This document shows, piece by piece, positions 44,877 through 54,380 of a stretch of DNA of 64,000 bases; within the stretch, counting starts at the first letter, position 1, and each line of letters starts with the position of its first letter. The stretch is from the NCBI GenBank assembly GCA_022843145.1, contig JALHOF010000001.1, positions 248,001-312,000 of the forward strand. The letters run 5' to 3'. Source of the DNA: Hyphomicrobium sp. (lineage in GTDB: Bacteria; Pseudomonadota; Alphaproteobacteria; Rhizobiales; Hyphomicrobiaceae). The position numbers and the translations under genes were made by a program. Below the pieces are notes generated by a model. That model saw only the letters and a program-made list of their open reading frames with translations. It had not been told where the DNA came from and ran no database searches.

Positions 44877-44897
44877 AAGCCTAGAAGGCTTTTCTAG
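44877..44897 (+). promoter_or_regulatory. two mutually exclusive hairpins before hemE
   Basis: AAGCCT (44877-44882) can pair with AGGCTT (44886-44891), or CTAGAA (44881-44886) with TTCTAG (44892-44897). The two hairpins share bases and cannot coexist. They end 15 bp before the hemE start, next to its ribosome site GAGG. Either a leader switch for hemE or part of the origin's unwinding element. Confidence 0.35.
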
Positions 44898-44912
44898 ATT
44901 GGAAAGAGGACC

Positions 44913-45989
44913 ATGCCCCCGTCCACGACCGCAGCGAATTCGAAGGCAGCTCACCGCCGTTTCCTCGCCCCCTTCCGTGGCGAAGCACTCGCAATCCCGC
45001 CGATGTGGCTGATGCGGCAGGCCGGCCGCTATCTACCGGAATACCGTGAAACGCGCGCCAAAGCCGGCGGATTTCTCAAGCTGTGCTACACGCCGGAACT
45101 GGCCGCCGAAGTGACGCTGCAACCGATCCGCCGCTATGGCTTCGACGCCGCGATCCTGTTCTCCGACATCCTCGTCGTCCCGGATGCGCTCGGCCAAAAG
45201 CTCACGTTCGCCGAGGGGGAGGGGCCCCGGCTCGAAGCAATCAGATCGGTTGCAGACCTCGGCCGACTCAGCCCAGAGAAGACCGGTGAGAAGTTCGGGA
45301 AGGTGTTCGAGACGGTTGCACGGCTCCGCCAGGATCTCCCGGACGAGACGGCGTTGATTGGATTTTGCGGGGCGCCCTGGACGGTGGCGACCTACATGGT
45401 CCAGGGCGAAGGATCGACCGACCAGGCCGAGGCGCGGCTGTGGGCATATCGAGATCCGGACGGCTTCGCATCGTTGATCGACACGCTCGTCGATACGTCG
45501 ATTGTCTACCTCGACGGCCAAGTCAAAGCCGGCGCGGATTGCCTTCAAATCTTCGATACGTGGGCTGGAAGCCTGCCGGATACCGAGTTCGATCGGTGGG
45601 TGGTCGAGCCGACCAAGCGCATCGTCGAAGCGCTCAAGGAACGCCATCCCACCGTGCCGATCATCGGCTTTCCACGCGGTGCGGGTGCGTCGAGCCTCTG
45701 GTATGTGTCCGAGACGGGCGTCGACGGTATCGGCTGCGATACCGCCATGCCGCCCTACATGATGGGCGAGGCGTTCGAAGAGGAAGAAGTCGTTGTCCAG
45801 GGCAACCTCGATCCCTTGCTGCTCGTGACCGGCGGTGACGCCATGGACGAGCGCGTCGACGAAATTCTCGAGTTGATGGACGGCAAAAGGTTCATCTTCA
45901 ATCTCGGGCACGGCATCGTGCCGCAGACTCCGCCCGAAAACGTGGCGCGCCTCGTCGAGCGTGTGCGGCGGCAGGGAGACGCGGCGTGA
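44913..45989 (+). CDS. hemE: uroporphyrinogen decarboxylase
   Basis: Decarboxylates uroporphyrinogen III to coproporphyrinogen III in haem synthesis. The 358-residue protein has the signature PPMWLMRQAGRYLPEYRE, AAILFSDILVVPDALGQ with the catalytic Asp, GFCGAPWTVATYM and the C-terminal FNLGHGIVPQTPPENVARLVE. ATG follows GGAAAGAGGACC. hemJ starts inside its stop (GTGA overlap). It marks the right edge of the candidate origin. Confidence 0.97.
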   Translation: MPPSTTAANSKAAHRRFLAPFRGEALAIPPMWLMRQAGRYLPEYRETRAKAGGFLKLCYTPELAAEVTLQPIRRYGFDAAILFSDILVVPDALGQKLTFAEGEGPRLEAIRSVADLGRLSPEKTGEKFGKVFETVARLRQDLPDETALIGFCGAPWTVATYMVQGEGSTDQAEARLWAYRDPDGFASLIDTLVDTSIVYLDGQVKAGADCLQIFDTWAGSLPDTEFDRWVVEPTKRIVEALKERHPTVPIIGFPRGAGASSLWYVSETGVDGIGCDTAMPPYMMGEAFEEEEVVVQGNLDPLLLVTGGDAMDERVDEILELMDGKRFIFNLGHGIVPQTPPENVARLVERVRRQGDAA

Positions 45990-46522
45990 GCGCCGACGTT
46001 TCCCGTTCGGCACCGGCTAATCCCGCCAAGCGCGCGGCGATCGCTATCGTGGTCACCGTCGCGCTGACGGCGGCGGCGATGTACGTGATGGGCGATGCGG
46101 CCTATCTGTGGGTCAAGGCGGTGCACGTCATGGCGATCATCGCCTGGATGGCGGCGATGCTCTATCTGCCGCGGCTGTTCATCTATCACGCCGAGGTCGA
46201 TCCGAAATCGGACACCAGCCAGACCTTCAAGGTGATGGAAAAGCGCCTGTTGAGGATCATCATGAACCCGGCCATGGTGATCGCCTGGGTGCTCGGATTG
46301 TGGCTGGCGTGGACGGCAGGCTTCCTGCTGTCCGGCTGGTTTCTCGCCAAACTCGCGCTGGTGACAGCGCTGTCTGCGATGCACGGTTATCTGTCGGCGG
46401 CGGTGCGGCGGTTCGCAGAGGACCGCAACACCGTCCCGGCGCGGACGTGGCGCATCTTGAACGAAGTGCCGGCGCTGCTGATGGTCGGGATCGTCATTCT
46501 GGTGATCGTAAAGCCGTTTTGA
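45986..46522 (+). CDS. hemJ: protoporphyrinogen IX oxidase HemJ
   Basis: A 178-residue inner-membrane protein of the UPF0093/HemJ family, with about four helices (YLWVKAVHVMAIIAWMAAMLYLPRLFIYH is the hallmark helix with the haem His). HemJ replaces HemG/HemY in most alphaproteobacteria for the last step before haem. It begins GTG inside the hemE stop (GTGA, 45986-45989), so it is translated with hemE, forming a haem operon. The Lys-rich ends HAEVDPKSDTSQTFKVMEKR and RRFAEDRNTVPARTWRILNE fit the family. Confidence 0.92.
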   Translation: MSADVSRSAPANPAKRAAIAIVVTVALTAAAMYVMGDAAYLWVKAVHVMAIIAWMAAMLYLPRLFIYHAEVDPKSDTSQTFKVMEKRLLRIIMNPAMVIAWVLGLWLAWTAGFLLSGWFLAKLALVTALSAMHGYLSAAVRRFAEDRNTVPARTWRILNEVPALLMVGIVILVIVKPF

Positions 46523-46546
46523 CGCGTCGGGTGCGCCGCGAAACGC

Positions 46547-46575
46547 TTTCAATCCCCTGAGTCGTCTGCTATAAA
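46547..46575 (+). promoter_or_regulatory. possible sigma-70 promoter of rho
   Basis: TTTCAA (46547-46552) and TATAAA (46570-46575) are separated by 17 bp, 190 bp before the rho start. This would leave a leader of roughly 180 bases, fitting the known autoregulation of rho in other bacteria. The -35 match is weak. Confidence 0.35.
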
Positions 46576-46764
46576 CCTTGCATTCCGAAACGACTCGTGG
46601 CCTCTCCGGCCAGAGACACGGACGTCAGCGGCCGATCCCCTCGGTCCGACGGCTCGAGACGCGCGTCATCCGACAGCGCTCCTCGCCACCCTTAAAATCC
46701 GCCCGGCATCGACGTCCCATCCTACTTCCCATCCCCATATGCCGTGGACTATTGGAGTCCTTCC

Positions 46765-48030
46765 ATGAAGGAAATGAAGCTCGAAGAGCTTAAGCAGAAA
46801 TCACCGACCGAGCTCTTGAGCTTTGCCGAGGAAGCTGGCGTGGAAAACGCCAGCACCATGCGCAAACAGGAGTTGATGTTCGCGACCTTGAAGCAGCTTG
46901 CGGCCAAGGAAATCGACATCATCGGTACCGGCGTCGTGGAAGTGCTGCAGGACGGCTTCGGCTTCCTGCGCTCGCCCGACGCGAACTACTTGCCCGGCCC
47001 CGACGACATTTATGTTTCGCCGTCGCAAATCCGCCGCTTCGCGCTGCGCACGGGAGATACCGTCGACGGCCAGATCCGCGGCCCGAAGGACGGCGAGCGC
47101 TACTTCGCGCTGCTCAAGGTCAGCCGCATCAATTTTGAAGATCCGGAAGCGACCAAGCACAAGATCCACTTCGACAACCTGACGCCGCTCTACCCGACCA
47201 AGTGGCTGAAGATGGAAGTCGAGGATCCGACCATCAAGGATATCTCGCCGCGTGTCATCGACGTCGTCGTCCCGCTCGGCAAGGGCCAGCGTGGCCTCAT
47301 CGTCGCGCCGCCGCGCACCGGCAAGACGGTGCTGCTGCAGAACATTGCGCACTCAATCTCGACCAATCATCCCGAGTGCTTCCTGATCGTGCTGCTGATC
47401 GACGAGCGGCCCGAGGAAGTCACCGACATGCAGCGCTCCGTGAAGGGCGAGGTCATCGCATCGACCTTCGATGAGCCGCCCTCACGCCACGTCCAAGTCT
47501 CTGAGATGGTTATCGAAAAAGCGAAGCGTCTGGTCGAGCACAAGCGCGACGTGGTGATCCTGCTCGACAGCATCACGCGCCTCGGCCGCGCCTACAATAC
47601 GGTCGTGCCGTCCTCCGGCAAGGTACTGACCGGCGGCGTCGACAGCAACGCTCTGCAGCGTCCGAAGCGCTTCTTCGGCGCCGCGCGCAATATCGAGGAA
47701 GGTGGCTCGTTGACGATCATCGCGACGGCGCTGGTCGACACCGGCTCGCGCATGGATGAAGTCATCTTCGAAGAATTCAAGGGCACCGGTAACTCGGAAA
47801 TAATTCTCGACCGTAAGGTCTCCGATAAGCGTGTGTTCCCGGCCATAGACGTCGCGCGCTCCGGCACCCGCAAGGAAGATCTGCTGGTTCCGAAGGATCA
47901 GCTCAAAAAGGTGTACGTGCTGCGCCGGATTCTGAACCCGATGGGCACGATGGACGCGATCGAGTTCCTGATCGACAAGCTGAAGTCGACCAAGACCAAC
48001 GGCGAGTTCTTCCAGAGCATGAACACGTGA
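46765..48030 (+). CDS. rho: transcription termination factor Rho
   Basis: A hexameric RNA helicase that ends transcription. ATG 46765 gives 421 residues starting [20 protein letters not shown], the rhizobial start; a GTG seven codons earlier is rejected because GGAG lies 8 bases before the ATG. Seen domains: the N-terminal helix bundle, the cold-shock RNA-binding domain ([20 protein letters not shown]), Walker [12 protein letters not shown], Walker [11 protein letters not shown] and the Q-/R-loop region. Its own promoter and a leader of about 240 bp precede it. Convergent with the sterol-desaturase-like gene. Confidence 0.97.
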   Translation: MKEMKLEELKQKSPTELLSFAEEAGVENASTMRKQELMFATLKQLAAKEIDIIGTGVVEVLQDGFGFLRSPDANYLPGPDDIYVSPSQIRRFALRTGDTVDGQIRGPKDGERYFALLKVSRINFEDPEATKHKIHFDNLTPLYPTKWLKMEVEDPTIKDISPRVIDVVVPLGKGQRGLIVAPPRTGKTVLLQNIAHSISTNHPECFLIVLLIDERPEEVTDMQRSVKGEVIASTFDEPPSRHVQVSEMVIEKAKRLVEHKRDVVILLDSITRLGRAYNTVVPSSGKVLTGGVDSNALQRPKRFFGAARNIEEGGSLTIIATALVDTGSRMDEVIFEEFKGTGNSEIILDRKVSDKRVFPAIDVARSGTRKEDLLVPKDQLKKVYVLRRILNPMGTMDAIEFLIDKLKSTKTNGEFFQSMNT

Positions 48031-48043
48031 CGAGCACGGCGCT

Positions 48044-48060
48044 CGGCGGCTATTCCGCCG
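48044..48060. terminator. hairpin between convergent rho and desaturase genes
   Basis: CGGCGG (48044-48049) pairs with CCGCCG (48055-48060) around 5 bases, 14 bp after the rho stop and overlapping the last codons of the convergent gene. No T-run, so a weak candidate. Confidence 0.35.
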
Positions 48061-48982
48061 GGTGCATCGTGTCCGGCGCCGGGCTTGCGGGGACGCTCTT
48101 CTGCGAGCCGGGATTTTTCAATCCCACGCCCGGCGTGTAGACGAACGGGAACATGAGCTGCTCCCAATACGATTTCGGGAAGTCCGGCACGTCATCGACG
48201 CCGAGGTCATTTGCCTTGATCGGGCGCGGCGGCTCGGGATGGAACGTCCCGAGCATGCGGTCCCAAAGGGTCGTGAACAGCCCGAAATTGCAGTCTCCCT
48301 CCTTGCCCCAATTGACGTGGTGCAAGTGATGGATGCGGCCGATCGACATGACGTTGCGGAACGGGCCGAGTTCATATTCGACGTTCGAGTGCTGGACAAT
48401 CAGTTGGATCGAGACGGCAAAGCCGAGCATCAGCGCGACATCGACCGGCATGCCTGCGAGGGCAAGCGGAAGCGTTCCGACGACCATGTCGAGCGTCTGA
48501 TGTAATGGATGCCGGACGAGGCCATTGAAACCGTACATCCTGGGCACGCCATGATGCACGGCATGCAGCCGCCACAGCACCGGATAGATGTGGCTCCAGT
48601 AGTGGACCAGCGTGAATGCGAGGTCGGCCACGACGATCGCGAGCACCACCTGAATGATCAGGGGCCAGTCATGCGGCCAAATTCCGGCCCAAGGCGTCAG
48701 CCATGCGATCAACGGCAACAGCATCACGCCGTTGAGGCTCGACATCTCATAGACGAGCGCATGGACGGCATTCGCCTTCTCGTCCCCGTGGGAGTGGTTC
48801 CATTCGTCATGCACCGGCGAGATTCGCTCTGCCAGAAAGGCCAGCGCGAGCGCGGCGAGTAGCACAGCACCGAGCCATCCGTAGTGATGACCCTTGGCCA
48901 CCACGAAGAATGCCGCCGCATTCATTCCGATGACCATCACCGGGGCGTACGCATAACGAAACGCAACTTTTAACGCAGACAT
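48050..48982 (-). CDS. sterol desaturase / fatty acid hydroxylase family membrane protein
   Basis: A 310-residue di-iron membrane oxygenase. The His boxes are HDEWNHSHGD, HYWSHIYPVLWRLHAVHH and RIHHLHHVNWGK, eight or more His that bind iron, among about five hydrophobic helices. Family members hydroxylate or desaturate sterols, carotenoids or fatty acids; bacteria use them on lipids or ornithine lipids. Two ATGs lie together; the second (48982) has AGGAG 6 bases upstream. Its position between rho and mnmE, opposite to both, interrupts an otherwise conserved run of genes. Confidence 0.9.
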   Translation of the reverse strand: MSALKVAFRYAYAPVMVIGMNAAAFFVVAKGHHYGWLGAVLLAALALAFLAERISPVHDEWNHSHGDEKANAVHALVYEMSSLNGVMLLPLIAWLTPWAGIWPHDWPLIIQVVLAIVVADLAFTLVHYWSHIYPVLWRLHAVHHGVPRMYGFNGLVRHPLHQTLDMVVGTLPLALAGMPVDVALMLGFAVSIQLIVQHSNVEYELGPFRNVMSIGRIHHLHHVNWGKEGDCNFGLFTTLWDRMLGTFHPEPPRPIKANDLGVDDVPDFPKSYWEQLMFPFVYTPGVGLKNPGSQKSVPASPAPDTMHPAE

Positions 48983-49272
48983 CATCAGCTCCTGAGAGGA
49001 CGCCGGACACAAACATAGTTCAGGTCTGTGTGCCAAGTCTCTGGGCATTCATCTAGTACAGGATGGTAAACACCTTATCTCTTTGAACCAGGGCAATAAA
49101 CGACCTGTGTCAATTCTTGGCACCCGGTTGGATGAGCGTGAGTTCGGTCGGTGCGTGACCAAGGCATGTTGCGCGATCCCGGACTGCATGGTGTGGATAC
49201 GCTTGCCTATCGAAATGGTTTCCATTTCCAACGCCAAACCACGAGCGCACCACCATCGGGGACCCGACCAAC

Positions 49273-50637
49273 GTGTCCGAAGCTGCTGTCAACGCAACGA
49301 TTTTTGCCGTATCGAGCGCGCCTGGCAGAGCCGGCGTCGCGGTTATTCGCGTCTCAGGACCGGCAGCGGGGACTGCACTTGATTTGACGGCGACGCCGCG
49401 GCCAAAGCCGCGGTTTGCCGCGTTTCGGAAGGTGCGGCACCCGAAGACGGGCGATCTGATCGACGAGGCGCTGGTCCTCTATTTTGCAGCGCCCAGGACC
49501 GAGACCGGCGAGGACATGGCCGAATTTCATGTCCACGGCGGCCGGGCGGTCGTCAGTGCAATGCTAGCTGCCCTCGCGCAAGTCCCTGGATGCCGGATGG
49601 CGGAGGCGGGCGAATTTGCGCGCCGCGCATTCGAGAACGGCAAAATCGATCTGACCGCGGCCGAGGGATTGGCCGACCTCGTCGACGCCGAGACCGAAGG
49701 CCAGCGTCGGCAGGCGGTGCGGCAGGCAGGCGGCGCGCTCGCCCGGCTTTATGATGGTTGGCGGCAACGGATCGTTGCTTCGCTAGCGTTCGTCGAGGCC
49801 AGTCTCGATTTCTCCGATGAGGCCGACGTCAGCCTGAATGCCCTCGAAGCAGCTCGCCCGGCCGTGACGGCCCTCAAAGGTGAGATTTCAAGGCATCTGA
49901 GCGACGGCCGGCGTGGCGAGATTTTGCGAGACGGCTATCAGGTCGTGCTGGCTGGTCCACCGAATGCGGGTAAGTCGAGCCTCTTGAATGCACTTATCCG
50001 GCGTGACGTGGCAATCGTCTCGCCTGAGCCGGGAACGACGCGTGATGTCATCGAAGTGCGGATGGATTTGGGGGGATTTCCGGTTGTGTTGGCCGATACG
50101 GCTGGTCTGCGGGAAGCCGAAGGCGAGATCGAGCGGGAAGGCATTCGCCGGACACTGGATCGCGCCCTACATGCGGATCTGGTGGTTTGGCTCGTCGATG
50201 GGGCCGCATCGCACGGGAGCGGCGACCACGTGCCCTCATTCAAGGATGACCGTGGAAATGAGGTCGCCCGGATCATCGTGTTGACCAAGGGCGACTTGGC
50301 AAAAACTCGATTCCTGGGGCGCAGCGTGGAGCGAGATCTTGTCATATCAGCCAAGACCGGACAGGGACTCGATCGTCTCGCGGCGGCCATTGCGGACCGG
50401 GCCGCGGGCAGCATCGGCTCGACCGAAGATCCAGCAATCACGAAAGCGCGGCATCGCGAGCAACTGGAGATCTGCCGTGATGCCCTGCATGACTTCATGA
50501 CCGGGACGCCGGATCAGCCGGAACTGCGGGCCGAAGACTTGCGGCGGGCCGCGACGGCTCTCGGGCGGATAACCGGCCGCGTCGACATCGAAGACGTTCT
50601 CGATCAGATTTTCGGCCGGTTCTGTATCGGAAAATAG
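49273..50637 (+). CDS. mnmE: tRNA modification GTPase MnmE
   Basis: With MnmG it installs 5-carboxymethylaminomethyl or 5-aminomethyl groups on U34 of tRNAs. The 454 residues hold the N-terminal formyl-THF-binding domain (TIFAVSSAPGRAGVAVIRVSG), helical domains, the G domain (GPPNAGKSS at 228-236, DTAG, TKGD) and the essential C-terminal FCIGK. The start is GTG with a poor ribosome site. It precedes mnmG on the same strand, separated by 179 bp that hold a parS site. Confidence 0.96.
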   Translation: MSEAAVNATIFAVSSAPGRAGVAVIRVSGPAAGTALDLTATPRPKPRFAAFRKVRHPKTGDLIDEALVLYFAAPRTETGEDMAEFHVHGGRAVVSAMLAALAQVPGCRMAEAGEFARRAFENGKIDLTAAEGLADLVDAETEGQRRQAVRQAGGALARLYDGWRQRIVASLAFVEASLDFSDEADVSLNALEAARPAVTALKGEISRHLSDGRRGEILRDGYQVVLAGPPNAGKSSLLNALIRRDVAIVSPEPGTTRDVIEVRMDLGGFPVVLADTAGLREAEGEIEREGIRRTLDRALHADLVVWLVDGAASHGSGDHVPSFKDDRGNEVARIIVLTKGDLAKTRFLGRSVERDLVISAKTGQGLDRLAAAIADRAAGSIGSTEDPAITKARHREQLEICRDALHDFMTGTPDQPELRAEDLRRAATALGRITGRVDIEDVLDQIFGRFCIGK

Positions 50638-50678
50638 CTACCGAAATGGCTTTTTGGCCGGCACATCATTGACGGGGT

Positions 50679-50694
50679 TGTTTCACGTGAAACC
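50679..50694. promoter_or_regulatory. parS centromere site 1 (mnmE-mnmG intergenic)
   Basis: TGTTTCACGTGAAACC contains the perfect 14-bp palindrome GTTTCACGTGAAAC and matches the parS consensus TGTTTCACGTGAAACA in 15 of 16 bases. It is a ParB-binding and CTP-dependent loading site, 6 kb from the putative origin and 2.8 kb from parA. Confidence 0.92.
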
Positions 50695-50816
50695 GCGATT
50701 CGGCGCAATTCGAGGGCTTCGTCTCGTGCTGGCCATCGCAGCGAGGTTCGCCTAGATTGCCGCCAAATCAGCAACCAGGGACGTCATGGCGTCCCCCATT
50801 CGGATCGACCATCGAC

Positions 50817-52775
50817 ATGGTGGCGCGGACAAACTTTGACGTCATCGTCGTGGGCGGCGGTCATGCCGGCTGCGAGGCAGCGGCTGCAGCGGCCCGCATG
50901 GGCGCGCGCACCGCACTTGTGACCCACAGCTGGGCGACGGTCGGCGCACTCTCTTGCAATCCCGCGATCGGCGGCCTCGGCAAGGGGCACCTGGTCCGCG
51001 AAGTCGATGCGCTGGATGGCCTGATAGGCCGCGTGGCAGACGAAGCTGGCATTCAGTTTCGCGTCCTCAATCGCTCCAAAGGGCCTGCCGTTCAGGGACC
51101 TCGCGCCCAGGTCGATCGAAAAGTCTATCGGGAGGCGATGCAGGCCGCTCTTGCGGCGACGGCCAATCTCACGATCGTCGAGGGTTCGGTTGAAGATCTG
51201 ACTATCGCCGGGGATTCCGAAGGTGGCGGGGAAGAAAATTCTAATCAGCGAGTTCGAGGTGTGGTCCTTGCGGATGGCCGAACCTTGAAAGCAGGCGCCG
51301 TGGTGCTGACCACCGGCACCTTTCTTAATGGCCTCATCCATATGGGTGGGGAGCGCGTTCCGGCCGGCCGACTTGGCGAGGCTCCGGCGGTGGCGTTGTC
51401 GACGCGTCTCTATGGCCTTGGGCTCCGGATGGGCCGGCTGAAAACCGGCACGCCCGCGCGGCTGGATGGACGGACGATCGATTGGGCTTCCCTCGAGATG
51501 CAGCCGGGAGATGAGCATCCCGTGCCGTTCTCCTTCCTGACGGAGGTGATATCCGCGCCCCAGGTTTCGTGCGGCGTTACGGCGACGACGGCGGCGACAC
51601 ACGACATCATCCGCGCAAATCTCTCGCGCTCGCCCATGTACTCCGGGCAGATTTCAAGCACGGGACCGAGGTACTGCCCGTCGATCGAGGACAAGGTTGT
51701 GCGGTTCGCTGACCGGTCGTCACACCTCGTGTACCTCGAACCGGAGGGCCGCGCAGACCACACGATCTACCCGAACGGCGTGTCGACCTCACTTCCCGCC
51801 GAGATCCAACTCGCCTTCCTCAGAACGATGCCAGGTCTCGGCAACGTGGAAATCCTGCGGCCGGGCTACGCGATCGAATACGACTACGTCGACCCGCGTG
51901 AATTGACCGCCGCGCTGGCCGTGAAGCGGATGCCGGGGCTGTACCTGGCCGGCCAGATCAACGGGACGACGGGGTATGAGGAAGCGGCGGGGCAGGGGAT
52001 CATTGCGGGTATCAACGCGGCGCTGAGTGCCGGGTGGGACGGTCTTGGTCAAGCGCGGGAATTGATCGTGTCGCGCGCCGACGCTTATCTCGGCGTCATG
52101 ATCGACGACCTCGTGAGCCGGGGCGTCAGTGAGCCATACCGCATGTTTACGTCGCGTGCCGAGTACCGCCTCAAGCTGCGTGCGGACAACGCCGATCAGC
52201 GCCTGACCCCGATCGGGATTGAAGCCGGATGCGTCGGTAGCACGCGCATCAAGGCGTTTGCCAGGAGGGCCCAAGCGCTCGAAGCCGGTCGTGCGCTCCT
52301 GGCTTCTTCGTCGCTGACGCCATCGGAGGCCGCAAGGCACGGAATCGAAATCAACCGCGATGGGCGGCGGCGCAGTGCTTTCGAGCTGCTCTCGTTCCCG
52401 AACATGACGATTGGTCGGCTTGCCGCCGTCTGGCCCGAGTTGGCAGCACTGGATCCCGGCATTGCCGCTCAGCTCGAAATCGATGGCCGCTATGCGGAAT
52501 ATGTGCGCCGTCAGGATTGCGACGTCGAGGCGCTTCGCCGCGATGAAGCCGTGCGGCTGCCGGAAGCATTCGACTACGGTTCGATATCCGGACTTTCTGC
52601 TGAGCTGAAGCAAAAGTTGATCCGCAACCGCCCGTCGACGATTGCTCAGGCCGCGCGCATTGAGGGGATAACGCCTTCGGCGCTGCTGCTGCTGGTCGCA
52701 ACCGCGAAGTCGCTGCAGCGGCGCAAGATCGCGCCCGAAGTATCGGGTGAAGGCCAAGCGCGGGATCGTGCATGA
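50817..52775 (+). CDS. mnmG: tRNA uridine-5-carboxymethylaminomethyl modification enzyme MnmG
   Basis: FAD enzyme partner of MnmE. ATG 50817 gives 652 residues beginning [21 protein letters not shown], with the FAD motif GGGHAG at 13-18 and [20 protein letters not shown], the [19 protein letters not shown] block, [19 protein letters not shown] and the C-terminal YAEYVRRQ region typical of GidA. A 15-residue Glu/Gly/Asn insertion ([13 protein letters not shown]) follows the [10 protein letters not shown] strand. The stop overlaps the rsmG start (ATGA). Confidence 0.97.
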   Translation: MVARTNFDVIVVGGGHAGCEAAAAAARMGARTALVTHSWATVGALSCNPAIGGLGKGHLVREVDALDGLIGRVADEAGIQFRVLNRSKGPAVQGPRAQVDRKVYREAMQAALAATANLTIVEGSVEDLTIAGDSEGGGEENSNQRVRGVVLADGRTLKAGAVVLTTGTFLNGLIHMGGERVPAGRLGEAPAVALSTRLYGLGLRMGRLKTGTPARLDGRTIDWASLEMQPGDEHPVPFSFLTEVISAPQVSCGVTATTAATHDIIRANLSRSPMYSGQISSTGPRYCPSIEDKVVRFADRSSHLVYLEPEGRADHTIYPNGVSTSLPAEIQLAFLRTMPGLGNVEILRPGYAIEYDYVDPRELTAALAVKRMPGLYLAGQINGTTGYEEAAGQGIIAGINAALSAGWDGLGQARELIVSRADAYLGVMIDDLVSRGVSEPYRMFTSRAEYRLKLRADNADQRLTPIGIEAGCVGSTRIKAFARRAQALEAGRALLASSSLTPSEAARHGIEINRDGRRRSAFELLSFPNMTIGRLAAVWPELAALDPGIAAQLEIDGRYAEYVRRQDCDVEALRRDEAVRLPEAFDYGSISGLSAELKQKLIRNRPSTIAQAARIEGITPSALLLLVATAKSLQRRKIAPEVSGEGQARDRA

Positions 52776-53473
52776 AGCCGGTGCAGAGGGGCGGCGCAAC
52801 GCCAGCCGGGACGGCCGCTGCCAAGTCCGAGCCAGAGTCCGCCGACGCGGTCTCGCGGGTTGCCGCTGTTTCACGTGAAACGCGCGAAAAGTTAGAGGCT
52901 TACGTCACGCTCTTGAAGTTGTGGCAGAAGACGATCAACCTGGTCGCGCCGGCCACCCTTGCCCACGTTTGGAGCCGGCACGTCGCGGATTCCGCGCAAC
53001 TGTTCGCGTTCGCTCCTGAAAGTGCCAAGAGCTGGGTCGATCTCGGTTCCGGCGGCGGGTTCCCAGGGCTCGTTCTCGGGATCATGCTGGCCGAGCGGCC
53101 TGGAGCGCGGATGACGCTGATCGAAAGCGACAGCCGGAAGGCCGCATTTCTGCGCGAAGTGGCGCGTAACGTCTCGGCACCTGTGGACATCCTGTGCACG
53201 CGAATCGAGAACGCGGCGACTCAGTTTAGCGTTGCAAGCGTCGATGTGGTGACAGCACGCGCGTTAGCTCCGCTTCCACGGTTGTTTGGTTTGTGCCGCC
53301 CGCTGTTCGGTCCGACGACCATCGCACTCTTTTTGAAGGGCCGCGATGCCGAAGCCGAACTCGCTGAGGCGCAAGCCCAATGGTCACCGACGTGGCCGTT
53401 TTCCGCGGAGCTGGTGCCGAGCCGTACCGACAGCGAAGGGCGTATCGTCATCGTGCGCCCTCGCGAGGTTTAG
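52772..53473 (+). CDS. rsmG: 16S rRNA (guanine527-N7)-methyltransferase RsmG
   Basis: A 233-residue SAM-dependent methyltransferase (GidB) modifying G527 of 16S rRNA. Motif I is [17 protein letters not shown], followed by [18 protein letters not shown] and [13 protein letters not shown]. The first 28 residues are an Ala/Pro-rich extension. Residues 32-36 VSRET are encoded by a parS site. It starts in the mnmG stop and is 15 bp before parA, forming mnmE-mnmG-rsmG-parA-parB. Confidence 0.96.
   Translation: MKPVQRGGATPAGTAAAKSEPESADAVSRVAAVSRETREKLEAYVTLLKLWQKTINLVAPATLAHVWSRHVADSAQLFAFAPESAKSWVDLGSGGGFPGLVLGIMLAERPGARMTLIESDSRKAAFLREVARNVSAPVDILCTRIENAATQFSVASVDVVTARALAPLPRLFGLCRPLFGPTTIALFLKGRDAEAELAEAQAQWSPTWPFSAELVPSRTDSEGRIVIVRPREV
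52867..52882. promoter_or_regulatory. parS centromere site 2 (inside the rsmG coding sequence)
   Basis: TGTTTCACGTGAAACG contains the same perfect 14-bp palindrome as site 1, in frame in rsmG where it encodes VSRET. It is 0.6 kb from parA and 8 kb from the putative origin. Coding-sequence parS sites are known in other bacteria; the VSRET amino-acid motif is common in RsmG. Confidence 0.9.
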
Positions 53474-53488
53474 CCGGAGGTTAAGTCC

Positions 53489-54319
53489 GTGTCAGCAGCA
53501 GCAGGCTCCCCGGGGCTCCGGGTCATCGGGATCGCAAATCAGAAGGGCGGCGTCGGTAAAACGACGACGGCCATCAATCTCGGCACCGCGCTCGCCGCCG
53601 TCGGAGAACGCGTACTGGTGGTCGATCTCGATCCGCAGGGAAACGCTTCGACCGGGCTCGGCATTGCAGCCGACGTCAGGACGCGGACGTCCTATGACGT
53701 GCTCGTGGGTTCGGTGTCGTTGCTCGAAGCCGCCTTTCCGACCGCCGTCCCCGGGCTTCATGTCGTCGCCGCCAATTCCGATCTGGTTGGCCTGGAAAGC
53801 GAAGTAATGGCCGACCCGGGCCGGCCGTTCCGGCTGCGCGATGCGGTTGCGGCGCTCGTCGCACATCAACGCACGCGGCCGGCCGATCAGGCATTCTCTT
53901 ATGTGCTGATCGACTGCCCGCCGTCGCTCAATCTCTTGACGCTCAATGCGATGTCGGCGGCCCACGCCGTACTGGTTCCCGTGCAGTGCGAGTTCTTCGC
54001 GCTCGAGGGAATTTCGCAGCTCAAGGAATCGATCGATCAGATCCGGGCCACGCTCAATCCGACGCTGGAGATACAGGGCGTCGTGCTGACGATGCACGAT
54101 GCGCGCACGACGCTGTCACGGGAAGTGGCGGCGAACGTCCGCGAGTTCTTCGGGCCCAAGGTCTACGAGACGGTCATCCCGCGGAACACGCGAGTTGCCG
54201 AGGCGCCGTCGCACGGAAAACCGATCCTATTGTACGACTACGACTGTGCGGGCAGCCAAGCGTACATCCGCTTGGCGACTGAGATTATCGAACGCGAGCG
54301 GCACATCAAGGCGGCCTAG
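53489..54319 (+). CDS. parA: chromosome partitioning ATPase ParA
   Basis: A 276-residue deviant Walker ATPase that moves ParB-parS complexes along the nucleoid. The motif KGGVGKTTT (19-27) with the signature Lys, the VVDLDPQGNAS Walker A', DCPPSLNLLTLNAM and the C-terminal YIRLATEIIERE are present. Start is GTG with GGAGG 8 bases upstream. Directly upstream of parB (61 bp), downstream of rsmG; with two parS sites in the 4 kb preceding, the partition system is complete. Confidence 0.97.
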   Translation: MSAAAGSPGLRVIGIANQKGGVGKTTTAINLGTALAAVGERVLVVDLDPQGNASTGLGIAADVRTRTSYDVLVGSVSLLEAAFPTAVPGLHVVAANSDLVGLESEVMADPGRPFRLRDAVAALVAHQRTRPADQAFSYVLIDCPPSLNLLTLNAMSAAHAVLVPVQCEFFALEGISQLKESIDQIRATLNPTLEIQGVVLTMHDARTTLSREVAANVREFFGPKVYETVIPRNTRVAEAPSHGKPILLYDYDCAGSQAYIRLATEIIERERHIKAA

Positions 54320-54380
54320 GGCGCAGGCCCTGGATCGCGGCAAGACGTCAAGACGGCACGAGAGAGGAAGAAGACCCGTG

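Larger units (their letters stand above)
44497..44912. other. candidate chromosomal replication origin (oriC)
   Basis: A 416-bp gene-free gap between the ppsR-type gene (leftward) and hemE (rightward). In Caulobacter, Rickettsia and Sinorhizobium the origin lies beside hemE. The left part holds DnaA-box-like sites (44512-44563); the right end, 44861-44900, is an A/T-rich stretch (AAGAGATAATAAAAATAAGC and on) fit for unwinding. Flanking genes diverge from it. No TTAA-N7-TTAA CtrA box is present, unlike Caulobacter. A 90-residue frame in the middle shows no family features. Location on established knowledge, function inferred. Confidence 0.7.
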
